DNA of 64,000 nt from Amycolatopsis sp. MtRt-6 (GCF_017308975.1 NZ_JADWPD010000019.1:143528-207527), one strand, 5' to 3'. Counted from the stretch's first letter, positions 25,701 through 34,563 are shown. Notes: generated from the letters alone by a model not told the origin. A program made the numbers and translations.

Positions 25701-27611
25701 GTGAAGACGTTCCGGCTCCGCGCCGTGATCGTGACGGCGGCGGTGGCCGGGCTCGCCCTGCTGCTGCTCGTCGTCGCCACCGCGGGTGATGTGTACGCGC
25801 CCTTGGGCAACGCCGACCCGGGACCGTTGACGACCTACGGGTTCGCGGTGGTGCGGTTCGTCGCCGACGCCGCAGCCGCGGGGTGCTTCGGCGGGCTGGT
25901 GTTCGCCGCGTTCATCGCGCCCGGCCGCCGGGGCGGTTCACTGTCGGCCGACGCGTACGCGGCGAGTCGCTTCGCCGCGGGCTGTGCGGTCTGCTGGCTC
26001 ACTGCCGCGGTGGTCGCGGTGCCGTTCTCGGCGGCGGTGGCCGCGGGCCTGCCGGTCGCCCGGGTGCTGCGGCCCGAGGTGTTCCTGCCCACCCTGAGCG
26101 CGACCGAAGAGCCCAAGGCGTGGCTGTGCGTCGCGGTCGCGGCGGCCGTGGCGACGGCACTGGCGTGGTCGGCGATGGCCTGGCGGACGGCCGTCGCGGC
26201 GGCCGTCGCCGCCGGTGTGGGGTTGCTGCCGCTGGTCGCGGTCGGGCACGTCTCGGTGGGGGCCGGCCACGACCTGGCGACCAACGCGCTGTTCTGGCAC
26301 GTGCCGGCCGCGAGCGCGTGGCTCGGGGCGCTGGTCGCACTGCTGGCCCGGCTGCGCCGCGGCCCCGAAGATCTCGTACTGCGCCGCTACCACCGGCTCT
26401 CGCTGACCTGCTTCATGGTGACCGCGCTGTCGGGTGCGGTGTCCGGGCTGGTCCTCGTCCGGCCGGACGGCTTGGTCAGCCGGTACGGACTCGTCCTGGT
26501 GATCGAGACCGTGCTCGTGCTTGCGGCGGGAATAGGCGTGGCCGCGTGGCGCCGCCGCCGGGCTGGTGTCCGGTTCGTCGTGGCCGAGCTGGTCCTGCTG
26601 GCGCTGGGCACCGGCGGATCGGCGGCCCTGACCGCACTGGTCCCGCCCGCCTTCGTGAACCACCCGGCCACCGTGCAGGAGACCGTGCTCGGCTACGGCC
26701 TCAACGCTCCGCAGACCCTGGCCCGGCTGGCCGGGGACTGGCGACCGGACCTGCTCTTCGCTCCGCTCGCACTGCTCGCCGCGACGGCGTACCTGCTCGG
26801 CGTCCGGCGGCTGCGGTGCCGGGGCGACCACTGGCCGCCGGGCCGGGTCGTGGCCTGGCTCGCGGGCTGGACGATCGTCGTGGTGGTGACGTCCTCGGGA
26901 CTCGGCGTCTACGCGCCCGGGACGTTCAGCCTGCACATGGTCACGCACATGGCGCTCAACATGTTCGCGCCCGTCCTGCTCGTGCTCGGCGGTCCGGTGA
27001 CGCTGGCGCTGCGCGTCCTGCCCGCCAGCGGCGACGTCCCCGGCGCCCGCGAATGGATCGCGTCCCTGCTGCACGCCCCGGTCACACGGTTCTTTGCCCA
27101 CCCCGCCGTGGCCGCGATCCTGTTCGCCGGGTCGTTCTACGCGCTGTACTTCTCGGGCCTGTTCGGCGAAGCGATGCTCTACCACTGGGCGCACCAGCTG
27201 ATGAAGGTGTACTTCCTGGTGACGGGCTACCTGTTCGCCTGGGTCGTGGTCGGCACGGACCGGACGCCGCGGCCGCTCCCACACCTGGTGCGGCTGGGGA
27301 TGCTCTTCGCGGTCATGCCGTTCCACGCGTTCTTCGGCGTGATCCTGATGAGCAAGCAGACCGTGCTCGCCTGGACCTACTACCACTACCTTGCCCTGCC
27401 CTGGGCCGGAGATCTGCTCGCCGACCAACGCCTCGGCGGCGGAATCGCCTGGGCCGGCGGAGAAATCCCCATGGTCGTCATGGTCGTCGCCCTGCTCGTG
27501 CAGTGGGCGCGCGACGACGAGCGGAAGGCCCGCCGGGCCGACCGCCGCGGCGAGGCCGACCTGAACGCCTACAACGCGATGCTCGCGGAACTCGCGGCTC
27601 GCCGGAACTGA
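25701..27611 (+). CDS. CopD/CtaG fusion, copper import and oxidase-assembly membrane protein
   Basis: A 636-residue protein with about 14-16 hydrophobic helices. The N-terminal half resembles CopD copper-import proteins (helical block with HVSVGAGHD and HVPAASAWLGALVALL). The C-terminal half (about 330-620) is a CtaG/caa3-oxidase assembly domain with the characteristic HMVTHMALNMFAPVLLVLGGP, HWAHQLMKVYFLVTGYLF and MPFHAFFGVILM motifs, whose His and Met residues are likely copper ligands. The fusion is common in actinobacteria (Rv0102 of M. tuberculosis is of this kind). It presumably moves copper toward cytochrome oxidase. GTG start with GCTGAGGG just upstream; the copper ATPase gene follows after 8 bases. 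Confidence 0.87.
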   Translation: MKTFRLRAVIVTAAVAGLALLLLVVATAGDVYAPLGNADPGPLTTYGFAVVRFVADAAAAGCFGGLVFAAFIAPGRRGGSLSADAYAASRFAAGCAVCWLTAAVVAVPFSAAVAAGLPVARVLRPEVFLPTLSATEEPKAWLCVAVAAAVATALAWSAMAWRTAVAAAVAAGVGLLPLVAVGHVSVGAGHDLATNALFWHVPAASAWLGALVALLARLRRGPEDLVLRRYHRLSLTCFMVTALSGAVSGLVLVRPDGLVSRYGLVLVIETVLVLAAGIGVAAWRRRRAGVRFVVAELVLLALGTGGSAALTALVPPAFVNHPATVQETVLGYGLNAPQTLARLAGDWRPDLLFAPLALLAATAYLLGVRRLRCRGDHWPPGRVVAWLAGWTIVVVVTSSGLGVYAPGTFSLHMVTHMALNMFAPVLLVLGGPVTLALRVLPASGDVPGAREWIASLLHAPVTRFFAHPAVAAILFAGSFYALYFSGLFGEAMLYHWAHQLMKVYFLVTGYLFAWVVVGTDRTPRPLPHLVRLGMLFAVMPFHAFFGVILMSKQTVLAWTYYHYLALPWAGDLLADQRLGGGIAWAGGEIPMVVMVVALLVQWARDDERKARRADRRGEADLNAYNAMLAELAARRN

Positions 27612-27619
27612 GGAGAACG

Positions 27620-29863
27620 ATGACCACCGCCACCCCGGTCACCGGGGACGTCCGCACGGTCGACCTGGCCGTGACCGGAATGACCTGCGCGGCCTGCTCG
27701 GCGCGCGTCGAACGCACGCTCAACAAGCTCGACGGCGTCCGCGCCTCGGTCAACTACGCGACCGAGCGCGCCACCGTGCAGATCCCGGCCGCGCTCGGCG
27801 ACGACGTCCTGGTCGAACGCATCCGTAAGGCCGGCTACGGCGCCCACGTCCGCGGCGAGGACGACGAAGACCTCACGCTCAAGCGGGTGCGCGACCTGCG
27901 GCGGCGGCTGATCGTCGCCGCCGTGCTGGCCGTGCCGCTGTGCGACCTGTCCATCACCCTCGCCCTGGTGCCGTCGCTGCGGTTCCCCGGCTGGCAGTGG
28001 CTCTGCCTCGCCTTGGCCGTGCCGGTGGTGTTCTGGGCCGCGCTGCCGTTCCACCGTGCGACGCTGCGCAACCTGCGCCACCGGTCGTCCAGTATGGACA
28101 CCCTGGTGTCGCTGGGGGTGCTGGCGTCGTTCTTCTGGTCGGCGTGGGCGACGCTGTTCGGCGGGCACGAGCCGGGCTACTGGGTCGGCTTCGGCCCGAC
28201 CGCGGCCGGTGCGGACGCGATCTACCTCGACGTCGCCGCCGGGGTGACGACCTTCCTGCTGGCCGGCCGCTACTTCGAAAGCCGGTCCCGGCGCAACGCG
28301 GCCGGGTTGCTGGCCGCGTTGGACGCGCTCGCCGTCAAGGACGTGCGTGTCCTGCGTGACGGGGGCGAACTGATGGTGCCCATCGGCGAACTCGCCGTGG
28401 GGGACCGGTTCGTCGTCAAGCCGGGCGAGGTGTTCGCAGCCGACGGCGTCGTCGAGAGTGGACAGTCCACTGTGGATGTCAGCGCGGTCACCGGTGAGCC
28501 GGTGCCCGCCGAGGTCGGCGCGGGCGACCGGGTGATCGGCGCGTCGCTGAACCGCGAAGGCCGGCTGGTGGTGCGCGCCACCGCGGTCGGCACGCACACC
28601 CAGCTGGCCCAGATGACCGCGCTCGCCGAGCAGGCTCAAGCTCGCAAGGCGTCGGTGCAGCGGCTGGTCGACCGGATCTGCGCGGTGTTCGTCCCCGTCG
28701 TGCTCGTCCTGGCGCTGCTCACCCTCGCCGGGTGGCTGCTGACCGGGCACCCGGCGAGGGACGCCTTCACCGCCGCCGTGTCGGTGCTGATCATCGCCTG
28801 CCCCTGCGCGCTCGGCTTGGCAACGCCGACCGCGCTGATGGCCGGAGTAGGCCGGGGCGCGCAGCTGGGCATCCTGATCAAGGGCCCGGACGCCCTGGAA
28901 GCCAGCCGCACGGTCGACACCGTGGTGCTGGACAAGACCGGCACGGTGACCACCGGCCGGATGACCGTCACCGCCTGCCACCCGGCACCCGGCCGATCCC
29001 GCGGCGACCTGCTGTGGTTCGCCGGTGCCGCCGAATCCGGCTCCGAACACGCGATCGCCACCGCCGTCGTGACCGCTGCGCGCGCCGAACTGCCCGGCCT
29101 GCCGGAGATCCGCGAGTTCACCGCTCTTCCCGGCCTCGGCGCCGAGGCCACCGTGGACGGTCACGTCGTGCTCGTCGGCAGTCCCCGGCTGTTCGCCGAA
29201 CGCGGCATCGCCATCCCCGACCAGGCCGACGACGTCCAGGCGACCGGCGCAGTACCGGTGCTCGTCGCGGTCGAGGGCCAGGCCGCGGGACTGCTCGAAG
29301 TGCGGGACACCGTCAAGCCCTCGGCCGCGGCGGCCGTGGCCGCGCTGCGCGAACACGGCATGCGGACGGTGTTGCTGACCGGTGACCACGAGGTCGCGGC
29401 TCGGGCGGTGGCCGCCGAGATCGGGGTCGACGAGGTGCGTGCCGGCGTGCTGCCCGCGGACAAGGCCCGCGTCATCGAGGAGCTGCGGGCGACCGGCGCT
29501 CGCGTCGCGATGGTCGGCGACGGCATCAACGACGGCCCGGCACTGGCCACGGCCGACCTCGGCATGGCTATGGCCCGCGGTAGCGACATCGCGCTGCGCT
29601 CGGCCGACCTGGTCCTGGTCCGCGACGACCTGCGTGTGGTCCCCGACGCGATCCGGCTCGCCGACCGGACGCTGCGGATCATCCGCGGCAACCTCGCGTG
29701 GGCGTTCGGCTACAACATCGCCGCGTTGCCGCTCGCGGCGTTCGGCCTGCTCAACCCCCTGATCGCGGGCGCGGCCATGTCGCTGTCCTCGGTGCTGGTG
29801 GTGTCCAACAGCTTGCGGCTGCGTTCGTTCGACGGTTCCGGTGAGAAGGAGAAGCACGACTGA
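27620..29863 (+). CDS. copA: P1B-type copper-exporting ATPase
   Basis: A 747-residue P1B-ATPase. One N-terminal heavy-metal-associated domain carries C23 and C26 in GMTCAAC. The membrane ion-binding motif CPC is at C394-C396 (IIACPCALGLATP), phosphorylation site D438 in DKTGT, SEHAIA in place of the usual SEHPxA, ATP-binding TGDH, hinge GDGINDGPALATADLG, and a C-terminal MSLSSVLVVSNSLRL helix typical of Cu+ exporters. It should pump Cu+ out of the cytoplasm. The ATG at 27620 follows GAGGAGAACG. Its stop overlaps the DsbA-like start by one base, linking export with thiol oxidation. Confidence 0.92.
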   Translation: MTTATPVTGDVRTVDLAVTGMTCAACSARVERTLNKLDGVRASVNYATERATVQIPAALGDDVLVERIRKAGYGAHVRGEDDEDLTLKRVRDLRRRLIVAAVLAVPLCDLSITLALVPSLRFPGWQWLCLALAVPVVFWAALPFHRATLRNLRHRSSSMDTLVSLGVLASFFWSAWATLFGGHEPGYWVGFGPTAAGADAIYLDVAAGVTTFLLAGRYFESRSRRNAAGLLAALDALAVKDVRVLRDGGELMVPIGELAVGDRFVVKPGEVFAADGVVESGQSTVDVSAVTGEPVPAEVGAGDRVIGASLNREGRLVVRATAVGTHTQLAQMTALAEQAQARKASVQRLVDRICAVFVPVVLVLALLTLAGWLLTGHPARDAFTAAVSVLIIACPCALGLATPTALMAGVGRGAQLGILIKGPDALEASRTVDTVVLDKTGTVTTGRMTVTACHPAPGRSRGDLLWFAGAAESGSEHAIATAVVTAARAELPGLPEIREFTALPGLGAEATVDGHVVLVGSPRLFAERGIAIPDQADDVQATGAVPVLVAVEGQAAGLLEVRDTVKPSAAAAVAALREHGMRTVLLTGDHEVAARAVAAEIGVDEVRAGVLPADKARVIEELRATGARVAMVGDGINDGPALATADLGMAMARGSDIALRSADLVLVRDDLRVVPDAIRLADRTLRIIRGNLAWAFGYNIAALPLAAFGLLNPLIAGAAMSLSSVLVVSNSLRLRSFDGSGEKEKHD

Positions 29864-30594
29864 TGGCCAGGAAGAACGTGGTGACCTCGAAGAAGGGGAT
29901 ATCGGCCAACGCATGGACGACGATCGCAGTGCTCGTCGTCGCCGTCCTCGTCATCGGCGGCGTGCTGGTGTTCAACCACAGCGGCTCTTCGGCACCGCCG
30001 CAGGGCGCCATCGCGGCCGACGTCCTGCGCCACCCCGACAGCAACACGCTCACGACGTCGTCGGACAACGCGGTGACCGTGGTGGAGTTCCTGGACTACC
30101 AGCGCCCGGTCTGCGAGGTGTACTACCAGAACGTCACCAAGTCCCTCGAGCACGACTACGCGGGCAAGATCACCTTCGTGACGCGGAACTTCCCGCTCCC
30201 GATGCACCCGCTGGCCGTGCCCGCGGCGAAGGCGGCCGAAGCGGCGTCGCTGCAGGGCAAGTACCAGCCGATGTTCGACAAGCTCTACGGCGACTACCCG
30301 GCCTGGGCGCTGGCGGTCGATGGGCAGAACGTCAGCGACGACGCCGTTCGCGCCCAGGCGAAGTTCGAGAGCTACGCGACCGAGCTCGGGCTCGACGTGG
30401 CCAAGTTCCGCGCCGACCTGGCGTCCCCGGCCGTGCAGCAGCGCATCGACCAGGGCAAGGCCGACGGCGAGAAGGCGGGCGTCACGGGCACCCCGACGAT
30501 CTTCGTCAACGGCAACCAGTTCAAGCCTGCCGGCCAGACCTACGCCGACATCGCGCAGCAGCTGCGTGGCGAGATCGACAAGGCACTGGCGTGA
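29863..30594 (+). CDS. membrane-anchored DsbA-like thioredoxin-fold protein, atypical active site
   Basis: A 243-residue protein with one N-terminal membrane anchor (about 18-38) and an exported DsbA-type thioredoxin domain, including the cis-proline loop GVTGTPTIFVNG near 205. The family active site is normally DYxCPxC; here it reads DYQRPVC, so the first (nucleophilic) cysteine is Arg81 and only C84 remains. One TGC-to-CGC change would explain it. The gene lies between a copper ATPase and VKOR and overlaps both, so it should belong to the extracytoplasmic disulfide pathway, but as written it cannot form the usual CxxC disulfide. Monothiol, metal-binding or damaged function are all possible. 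Confidence 0.85.
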   Translation: MARKNVVTSKKGISANAWTTIAVLVVAVLVIGGVLVFNHSGSSAPPQGAIAADVLRHPDSNTLTTSSDNAVTVVEFLDYQRPVCEVYYQNVTKSLEHDYAGKITFVTRNFPLPMHPLAVPAAKAAEAASLQGKYQPMFDKLYGDYPAWALAVDGQNVSDDAVRAQAKFESYATELGLDVAKFRADLASPAVQQRIDQGKADGEKAGVTGTPTIFVNGNQFKPAGQTYADIAQQLRGEIDKALA

Positions 30595-31145
30595 ACCGGG
30601 GCCTGGGCTGGCTCTACACGATCGGTGGTGCGCTCGGCCTGGTCGCGGCCGTGACGCTGACGCTGGAGAAGATCGAGCGGCTGAAGGACCCGTCCTATGT
30701 CCCCAGCTGCTCGATCAACCCGGTGCTGTCCTGCGGATCGGTGATGGACAGCCCGCAGGCGGCAGCGTTCGGGTTCCCGAACCCGATCATCGGAGTCGCG
30801 GCGTTCGCCGTGGTCGTCACGTTCGGGGTCGTGCTGCTGACCGGCTACGCGCCGCCGCGCTGGGTCTGGCTCGGCATGCAGCTCGGGACGACGTTCGGTG
30901 TCGTGTTCGTGCACTGGCTGATCGCGGCGAGCCTGTACCGGATCCACGCGCTGTGCCCGTACTGCATGGTCGTCTGGGTCGTGACGATCGCGATCTTCTG
31001 GTACACCACGCTGCACAACCTCCGGTCCACCCGGTCCGGCGGCACGCTGCGGAAGTTCCACAGTGGACTCCTGGTGCTGTGGTACGTGGTGATCGTGGCC
31101 CTGGTGCTGCAGGAGTTCTGGAGTTACTGGCGCACGCTGCTGTGA
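30591..31145 (+). CDS. VKOR-family membrane disulfide oxidase
   Basis: A 184-residue four- to five-helix protein of the vitamin K epoxide reductase family. The loop cysteines C40 and C48 (CSINPVLSCG) and the quinone-facing pair C122-C125 (CPYC) are intact. In actinobacteria VKOR replaces DsbB and reoxidises DsbA with menaquinone. The GTG start overlaps the DsbA-like stop (GTGA), so the two are made together. The gene ends one base before the convergent stop of an ECF sigma gene. Confidence 0.9.
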   Translation: MNRGLGWLYTIGGALGLVAAVTLTLEKIERLKDPSYVPSCSINPVLSCGSVMDSPQAAAFGFPNPIIGVAAFAVVVTFGVVLLTGYAPPRWVWLGMQLGTTFGVVFVHWLIAASLYRIHALCPYCMVVWVVTIAIFWYTTLHNLRSTRSGGTLRKFHSGLLVLWYVVIVALVLQEFWSYWRTLL

Positions 31146-31146
31146 A

Positions 31147-31722
31147 TCATCCGGTGGCGGAGCGCCGGACGGTGCTGTCGCGCATCGCCGCGGCGAGGTC
31201 GTCGCGGGCCCGGGCGACCCGGGAGCGGATCGTGCCGACCGGGCAGCCGCACACTTCGGCCGCGTCCGCGTAGGACAGGCCGAGGGATTGGGTGAGCACG
31301 AACGCGTCCCGGCGGTCCGGTTCCAGCGCGGCGACGAGGTGGTCGAGCACGACGCGTTCTTCGAAGGCGGAATGTTCGGCGGGTTCGGGCCGGCGCGCGT
31401 CGGTCTGCCAGTCGGCCAGGGTGGCCGGGCGGGGGCGGGCCTGCAGGGCGCGGATGTGGTCGGCCACCACCCGCCGGGCGATCGACAGCAGCCACGTCCG
31501 CGCCGACGACTCCGCCCGGAAGTTGCCGAGGCTCCCCAGAGCCCGGACGTACGTCTCCTGGGTCAGGTCATCGGCGGACTGGGTGTCGCACAGCCCGGCG
31601 ACGAACCGCCAGACGTGCGGCTGGGTTGCGCGCAGGAATCGCTCGAGCGCGACCCGGTCGCCGCGGCCGGCGAGCCGAGCCCACTGGGTGATGTCGGCAT
31701 CGTCCGACGAGTGTGGCCTCAC
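31147..31722 (-). CDS. ECF RNA polymerase sigma factor, second intact copy in the block
   Basis: A 191-residue ECF sigma factor clearly related to the one at 21732-22301: WRFVAGLCDTQSADDLTQETYVRAL and SARTWLLSIARRVVADH in region 2, LTQSLGLSYADAAEVCGCPVGTIRSRVARARDDL in region 4. No anti-sigma gene is next to it; copZ is divergent. The GTG at 31722 is preceded by a promoter-like pair (see 31732-31756) placing transcription start at or next to the GTG, so the messenger may be leaderless. It flanks the copper/thiol block on the right as its paralogue does on the left. Confidence 0.87.
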   Translation of the reverse strand: MRPHSSDDADITQWARLAGRGDRVALERFLRATQPHVWRFVAGLCDTQSADDLTQETYVRALGSLGNFRAESSARTWLLSIARRVVADHIRALQARPRPATLADWQTDARRPEPAEHSAFEERVVLDHLVAALEPDRRDAFVLTQSLGLSYADAAEVCGCPVGTIRSRVARARDDLAAAMRDSTVRRSATG

Positions 31723-31731
31723 ACCGGCTAG

Positions 31732-31756
31732 TACGCGGCTCGAGCCGGGATGGTTC
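31732..31756 (-). promoter_or_regulatory. possible ECF promoter of the second sigma gene
   Basis: On the minus strand, GAAC (31756-31753) and CGTA (31735-31732) are separated by 17 bases. The layout equals that of the five GGGAAC-N17-CGAC promoters, but the flanking bases differ (TTGAAC and CGTACT), suggesting a related yet distinct recognition, perhaps autoregulation. Confidence 0.45.
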
Positions 31757-31779
31757 AAAAAGAATTCGGGAGAAATCGC

Positions 31780-31806
31780 GGGAACCATTCCGCGTCCGGT
31801 GCCGAC
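31780..31806 (+). promoter_or_regulatory. ECF promoter, copZ-copA unit
   Basis: GGGAAC at 31780-31785, 17-base spacer, CGAC at 31803-31806 followed by TCC. It reads toward copZ, whose ATG is 64 bases downstream, and is arranged back to back with the candidate promoter of the sigma gene. Confidence 0.75.
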
Positions 31807-31869
31807 TCCCTTGTCACGGCGAGGCCACCGCCTCGTCACGAGAAGGCCACGGACTGGGAAGGCAAGCCG

Positions 31870-32076
31870 ATGACTCAGAGTGCTTACGTGGTGACGGGAA
31901 TGACCTGCGGACACTGCGTCGCGTCCGTCAAGGAAGAGGTGGGCGAGCTGCCCGGCGTCCGTGACGTCGAGGTCGACCTGAACTCGGGCCGGGTCCTCGT
32001 GACCAGCGAAGGCGTCTTGGCGCCCGAGCAGGTCGAGGGCGCCGTCCAGGTCGCGGGCTACCAGCTCGTCCGATGA
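31870..32076 (+). CDS. copZ: CopZ-like copper chaperone
   Basis: A 68-residue heavy-metal-associated domain with the metal site C12-x-x-C15 in GMTCGHC and the typical beta-alpha-beta-beta-alpha-beta pattern. It should carry Cu+ to the P1B ATPases. It is followed after 15 bases by a small membrane protein gene and then the second ATPase. The histidine inside the CxxC motif (CGHC) is a variant common among actinobacterial chaperones. Confidence 0.88.
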   Translation: MTQSAYVVTGMTCGHCVASVKEEVGELPGVRDVEVDLNSGRVLVTSEGVLAPEQVEGAVQVAGYQLVR

Positions 32077-32091
32077 ACGAGGGAGGCCGTC

Positions 32092-32244
32092 GTGCCGGCT
32101 TCGGCCAAGGTGAGCGGGTTCGTGCTGGTGCTGGGCTTGGTGTTCGGCCTGGCCTGGCTCCTGGGCAGCCTCGTGGGCCCGAGCCCCGCACCACGCCCAT
32201 CCGGGCCTTCGATGCCCGGCATGCAGATGTCCGGCACGCCGTAA
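32092..32244 (+). CDS. small membrane protein with Met-rich tail
   Basis: A 50-residue protein from a GTG with GAGGGAGG upstream. One transmembrane helix (about residues 8-29, VSGFVLVLGLVFGLAWLLGSLVG) is followed by a Pro-rich stretch ending SMPGMQMSGTP. Three methionines in GMQM-like spacing resemble extracytoplasmic Cu+ sites. It lies between copZ and the second copper ATPase. Longer frames on the same strand overlap it, but its codon pattern and binding site are better. Similar short proteins accompany copper ATPases in other actinomycetes as far as I recall. Confidence 0.65.
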   Translation: MPASAKVSGFVLVLGLVFGLAWLLGSLVGPSPAPRPSGPSMPGMQMSGTP

Positions 32245-32264
32245 CACCCACGCCTGCCGCTCCG

Positions 32265-34553
32265 GTGGGGCCGCCCGTTACGGCCATTCCGGCAGCTTCG
32301 GCCGGCGACGAGATCGAGCTCGCCATCGGCGGCATGACCTGCGGGTCGTGCGCGGCGCGGATCGAGCGCAAGCTCAACCGCCTGGACGGCGTCGAGGCAT
32401 CGGTCAACTACGCCACCGAGAAGGCCCTGGTCTCGGTGCCGGCGGCGCTGACGGTCGAGGACATCGTCCGGACGATCGAGGCAGCCGGCTACACCGCGCA
32501 GCCGCCTGCACCGCCTGAGCCGGAGGCCGCCGAGCCCGCTGCGGCGGCACCGGATTCGCTGCGGCAGCGGCTGCTCGGTTCGGCCGTGCTGGGCGCGCCG
32601 GTGATCCTGCTCGCGATGGTGCCCGCGCTGCAGTTCCCGGCGTGGCAGTGGGTTTCGCTGGTGCTGGCCACCCCGGTGGTGGTGTGGGGTGCGTGGCCGC
32701 TGCACCGCGCGGCCTGGACGAACCTGCGCCACGCCACCGCGACCATGGACACGCTGGTCTCGATGGGCGTCGCCGCGGCCTACCTCTGGTCGCTCTACGC
32801 GCTGTTCTTCGGCGGCGCGGGGGTGATCGGGATGCGTCACGAGTTCGACTTCTCCCTGGCCGCCGACCACGACGTGGACGGCATCTACTTCGAGGTCGCC
32901 ACCGGCGTCACGCTGTTCATCCTCGCGGGCCGGTTCTTCGAGTCCCGCTCGCGACGGCGGGCCGGCGCTGCCCTGCGCGCCCTGCTGGACCTCGGTGCGA
33001 AGTCGGTCTCGGTGCTGCGCGACGGCCGCGAGGAGCGCGTGCCGATCGAGCAACTGCGCGTCGGCGAGAGGTTCGTCGTCCGGCCCGGGGAGAAGATCGC
33101 GACCGATGGCGTCGTCGAGGAAGGCGACTCCGCGGTCGACCTCAGCCTGGTGACCGGAGAGGCCGTGCCGGTCGAGGTGACGGCCGGAACACACGTCGTC
33201 GGCGCGACGGTCAGCATGAGCGGCCGCCTGGTGGTCCGGGCGACTCGCGTCGGTGCCGAGACGCGGCTTGCTCGCATCGCGGCGATGGTGGAGCGTGCGC
33301 AAAGCGGCAAGGCCGATGTGCAGCGGCTCGCCGACCGTGTCTCGGCCGTGTTCGTGCCCATCGTGATGGCGCTTTCGGTGGCGACGCTGGGTTTCTGGCT
33401 CATCTCCGGCGCCGGGGCCGGGGCGGCGTTCACCGCCGCGGTTGCGGTGTTGATCATCGCGTGTCCCTGCGCGCTGGGCCTGGCGACCCCGACGGCGCTG
33501 CTCGTCGGCACCGGCCGCGGCGCCCAGCTCGGCGTCCTGGTCAAGGGGCCGGAGATGCTGGAGTCGACCCGCCGCGTGGACACCGTCGTGCTCGACAAGA
33601 CCGGCACCGTGACCACCGGCAAGATGAGCCTGGTCGCCGTCCGGACCGTCGACGGCGTCCCGTCGGACCTGGCGCTGCAGCTGGCGGGCGCGCTGGAGAA
33701 CGCTTCCGAGCACCCGATCGCCGACGCCGTGGTGTCGGCGGCGCTGCGGCGGTTCGGTGCGGTGGGGGAGGTACGGGAGTTCCGCAACGTCGCCGGGTTC
33801 GGTGTGCTGGGCCGGGTCGACGGGCACCGCGTGGTCGTCGGCCGTCCCGAGCTGATGCACCGCCTTTCGGTGCGGTTGCCGTCGTCGTTGCTGGTGGTCA
33901 AGCAGAAGGCGGAGCAGGCCGGGCACACCGCGGTGATCCTGGCCTGGGACGGCTTCGCGCACGCTGTGCTCGTGGTGGCGGACACGGTGAAACCGACGTC
34001 GGCGTCGGCGATCTTCCAGCTGCGCCGGCTCGGGTTGACCCCGATCCTGCTCACCGGCGACAACGAAGCCGTGGCGCGCGCGATCGCCGCCGAGGCGGGC
34101 ATCACCGAGGTCATCGCGGACGTCTCGCCGGAGGAGAAGGTCGAGGTGATCACCGACCTCAAGGAACGAGGGCACGTCGTGGCGATGATCGGCGACGGCG
34201 TCAACGACGCGGCCGCACTCGCTTCGGCGGACCTCGGCCTGGCGATCGGCACCGGCACCGACGCGGCGATCGAAGCGGGCGACCTGACCCTGGTCCGCGG
34301 CGACCTGATGGCTGCGGTGGACGCGATCCGGCTGTCCCGCCGGACGCTGGCGACGATCAAGGCGAACCTGTTCTGGGCGCTGGCGTACAACGTCGCGGCG
34401 TTGCCGCTGGCGGCGGCGGGTCTGCTCAACCCGATGATCGCCGGGGCCGCGATGGCGTTGTCGAGCTGCCTGGTCGTTTCGAACAGCCTGCGCCTGACCC
34501 GCTTCCAGCCGGCCGGTGACCGGCCCGGCCTGATGGAGGTGAAGGGTTTGTGA
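32265..34553 (+). CDS. copA: P1B-type copper-exporting ATPase, second copy
   Basis: About 762 residues. One N-terminal metal domain (C26 and C29 in GMTCGSC), CPC motif at C400-C402, phosphorylation site D444 in DKTGT, SEHPIADAV, TGDN, and GDGVNDAAALASADLG are all intact, with a C-terminal ALSSCLVVSNSLRL helix. It shares the overall design of the ATPase at 27620 but differs enough to suggest a different transport rate or partner. The start is uncertain: GTG 32265 avoids overlap with the small membrane protein gene, yet has no good Shine-Dalgarno sequence. Confidence 0.88.
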   Translation: MGPPVTAIPAASAGDEIELAIGGMTCGSCAARIERKLNRLDGVEASVNYATEKALVSVPAALTVEDIVRTIEAAGYTAQPPAPPEPEAAEPAAAAPDSLRQRLLGSAVLGAPVILLAMVPALQFPAWQWVSLVLATPVVVWGAWPLHRAAWTNLRHATATMDTLVSMGVAAAYLWSLYALFFGGAGVIGMRHEFDFSLAADHDVDGIYFEVATGVTLFILAGRFFESRSRRRAGAALRALLDLGAKSVSVLRDGREERVPIEQLRVGERFVVRPGEKIATDGVVEEGDSAVDLSLVTGEAVPVEVTAGTHVVGATVSMSGRLVVRATRVGAETRLARIAAMVERAQSGKADVQRLADRVSAVFVPIVMALSVATLGFWLISGAGAGAAFTAAVAVLIIACPCALGLATPTALLVGTGRGAQLGVLVKGPEMLESTRRVDTVVLDKTGTVTTGKMSLVAVRTVDGVPSDLALQLAGALENASEHPIADAVVSAALRRFGAVGEVREFRNVAGFGVLGRVDGHRVVVGRPELMHRLSVRLPSSLLVVKQKAEQAGHTAVILAWDGFAHAVLVVADTVKPTSASAIFQLRRLGLTPILLTGDNEAVARAIAAEAGITEVIADVSPEEKVEVITDLKERGHVVAMIGDGVNDAAALASADLGLAIGTGTDAAIEAGDLTLVRGDLMAAVDAIRLSRRTLATIKANLFWALAYNVAALPLAAAGLLNPMIAGAAMALSSCLVVSNSLRLTRFQPAGDRPGLMEVKGL

Positions 34554-34563
34554 CCGCGGGACC

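Noticed and set aside
27569..29914. 781-codon minus-strand frame opposite copA
   Set aside because: Antisense shadow of a P1B ATPase whose motifs are all intact on the plus strand.
32073..32264. Extension of the second CopA to 32073
   Set aside because: This would run through the small Met-rich membrane protein gene in another frame, and the codons there are Arg/Gly/Pro noise.
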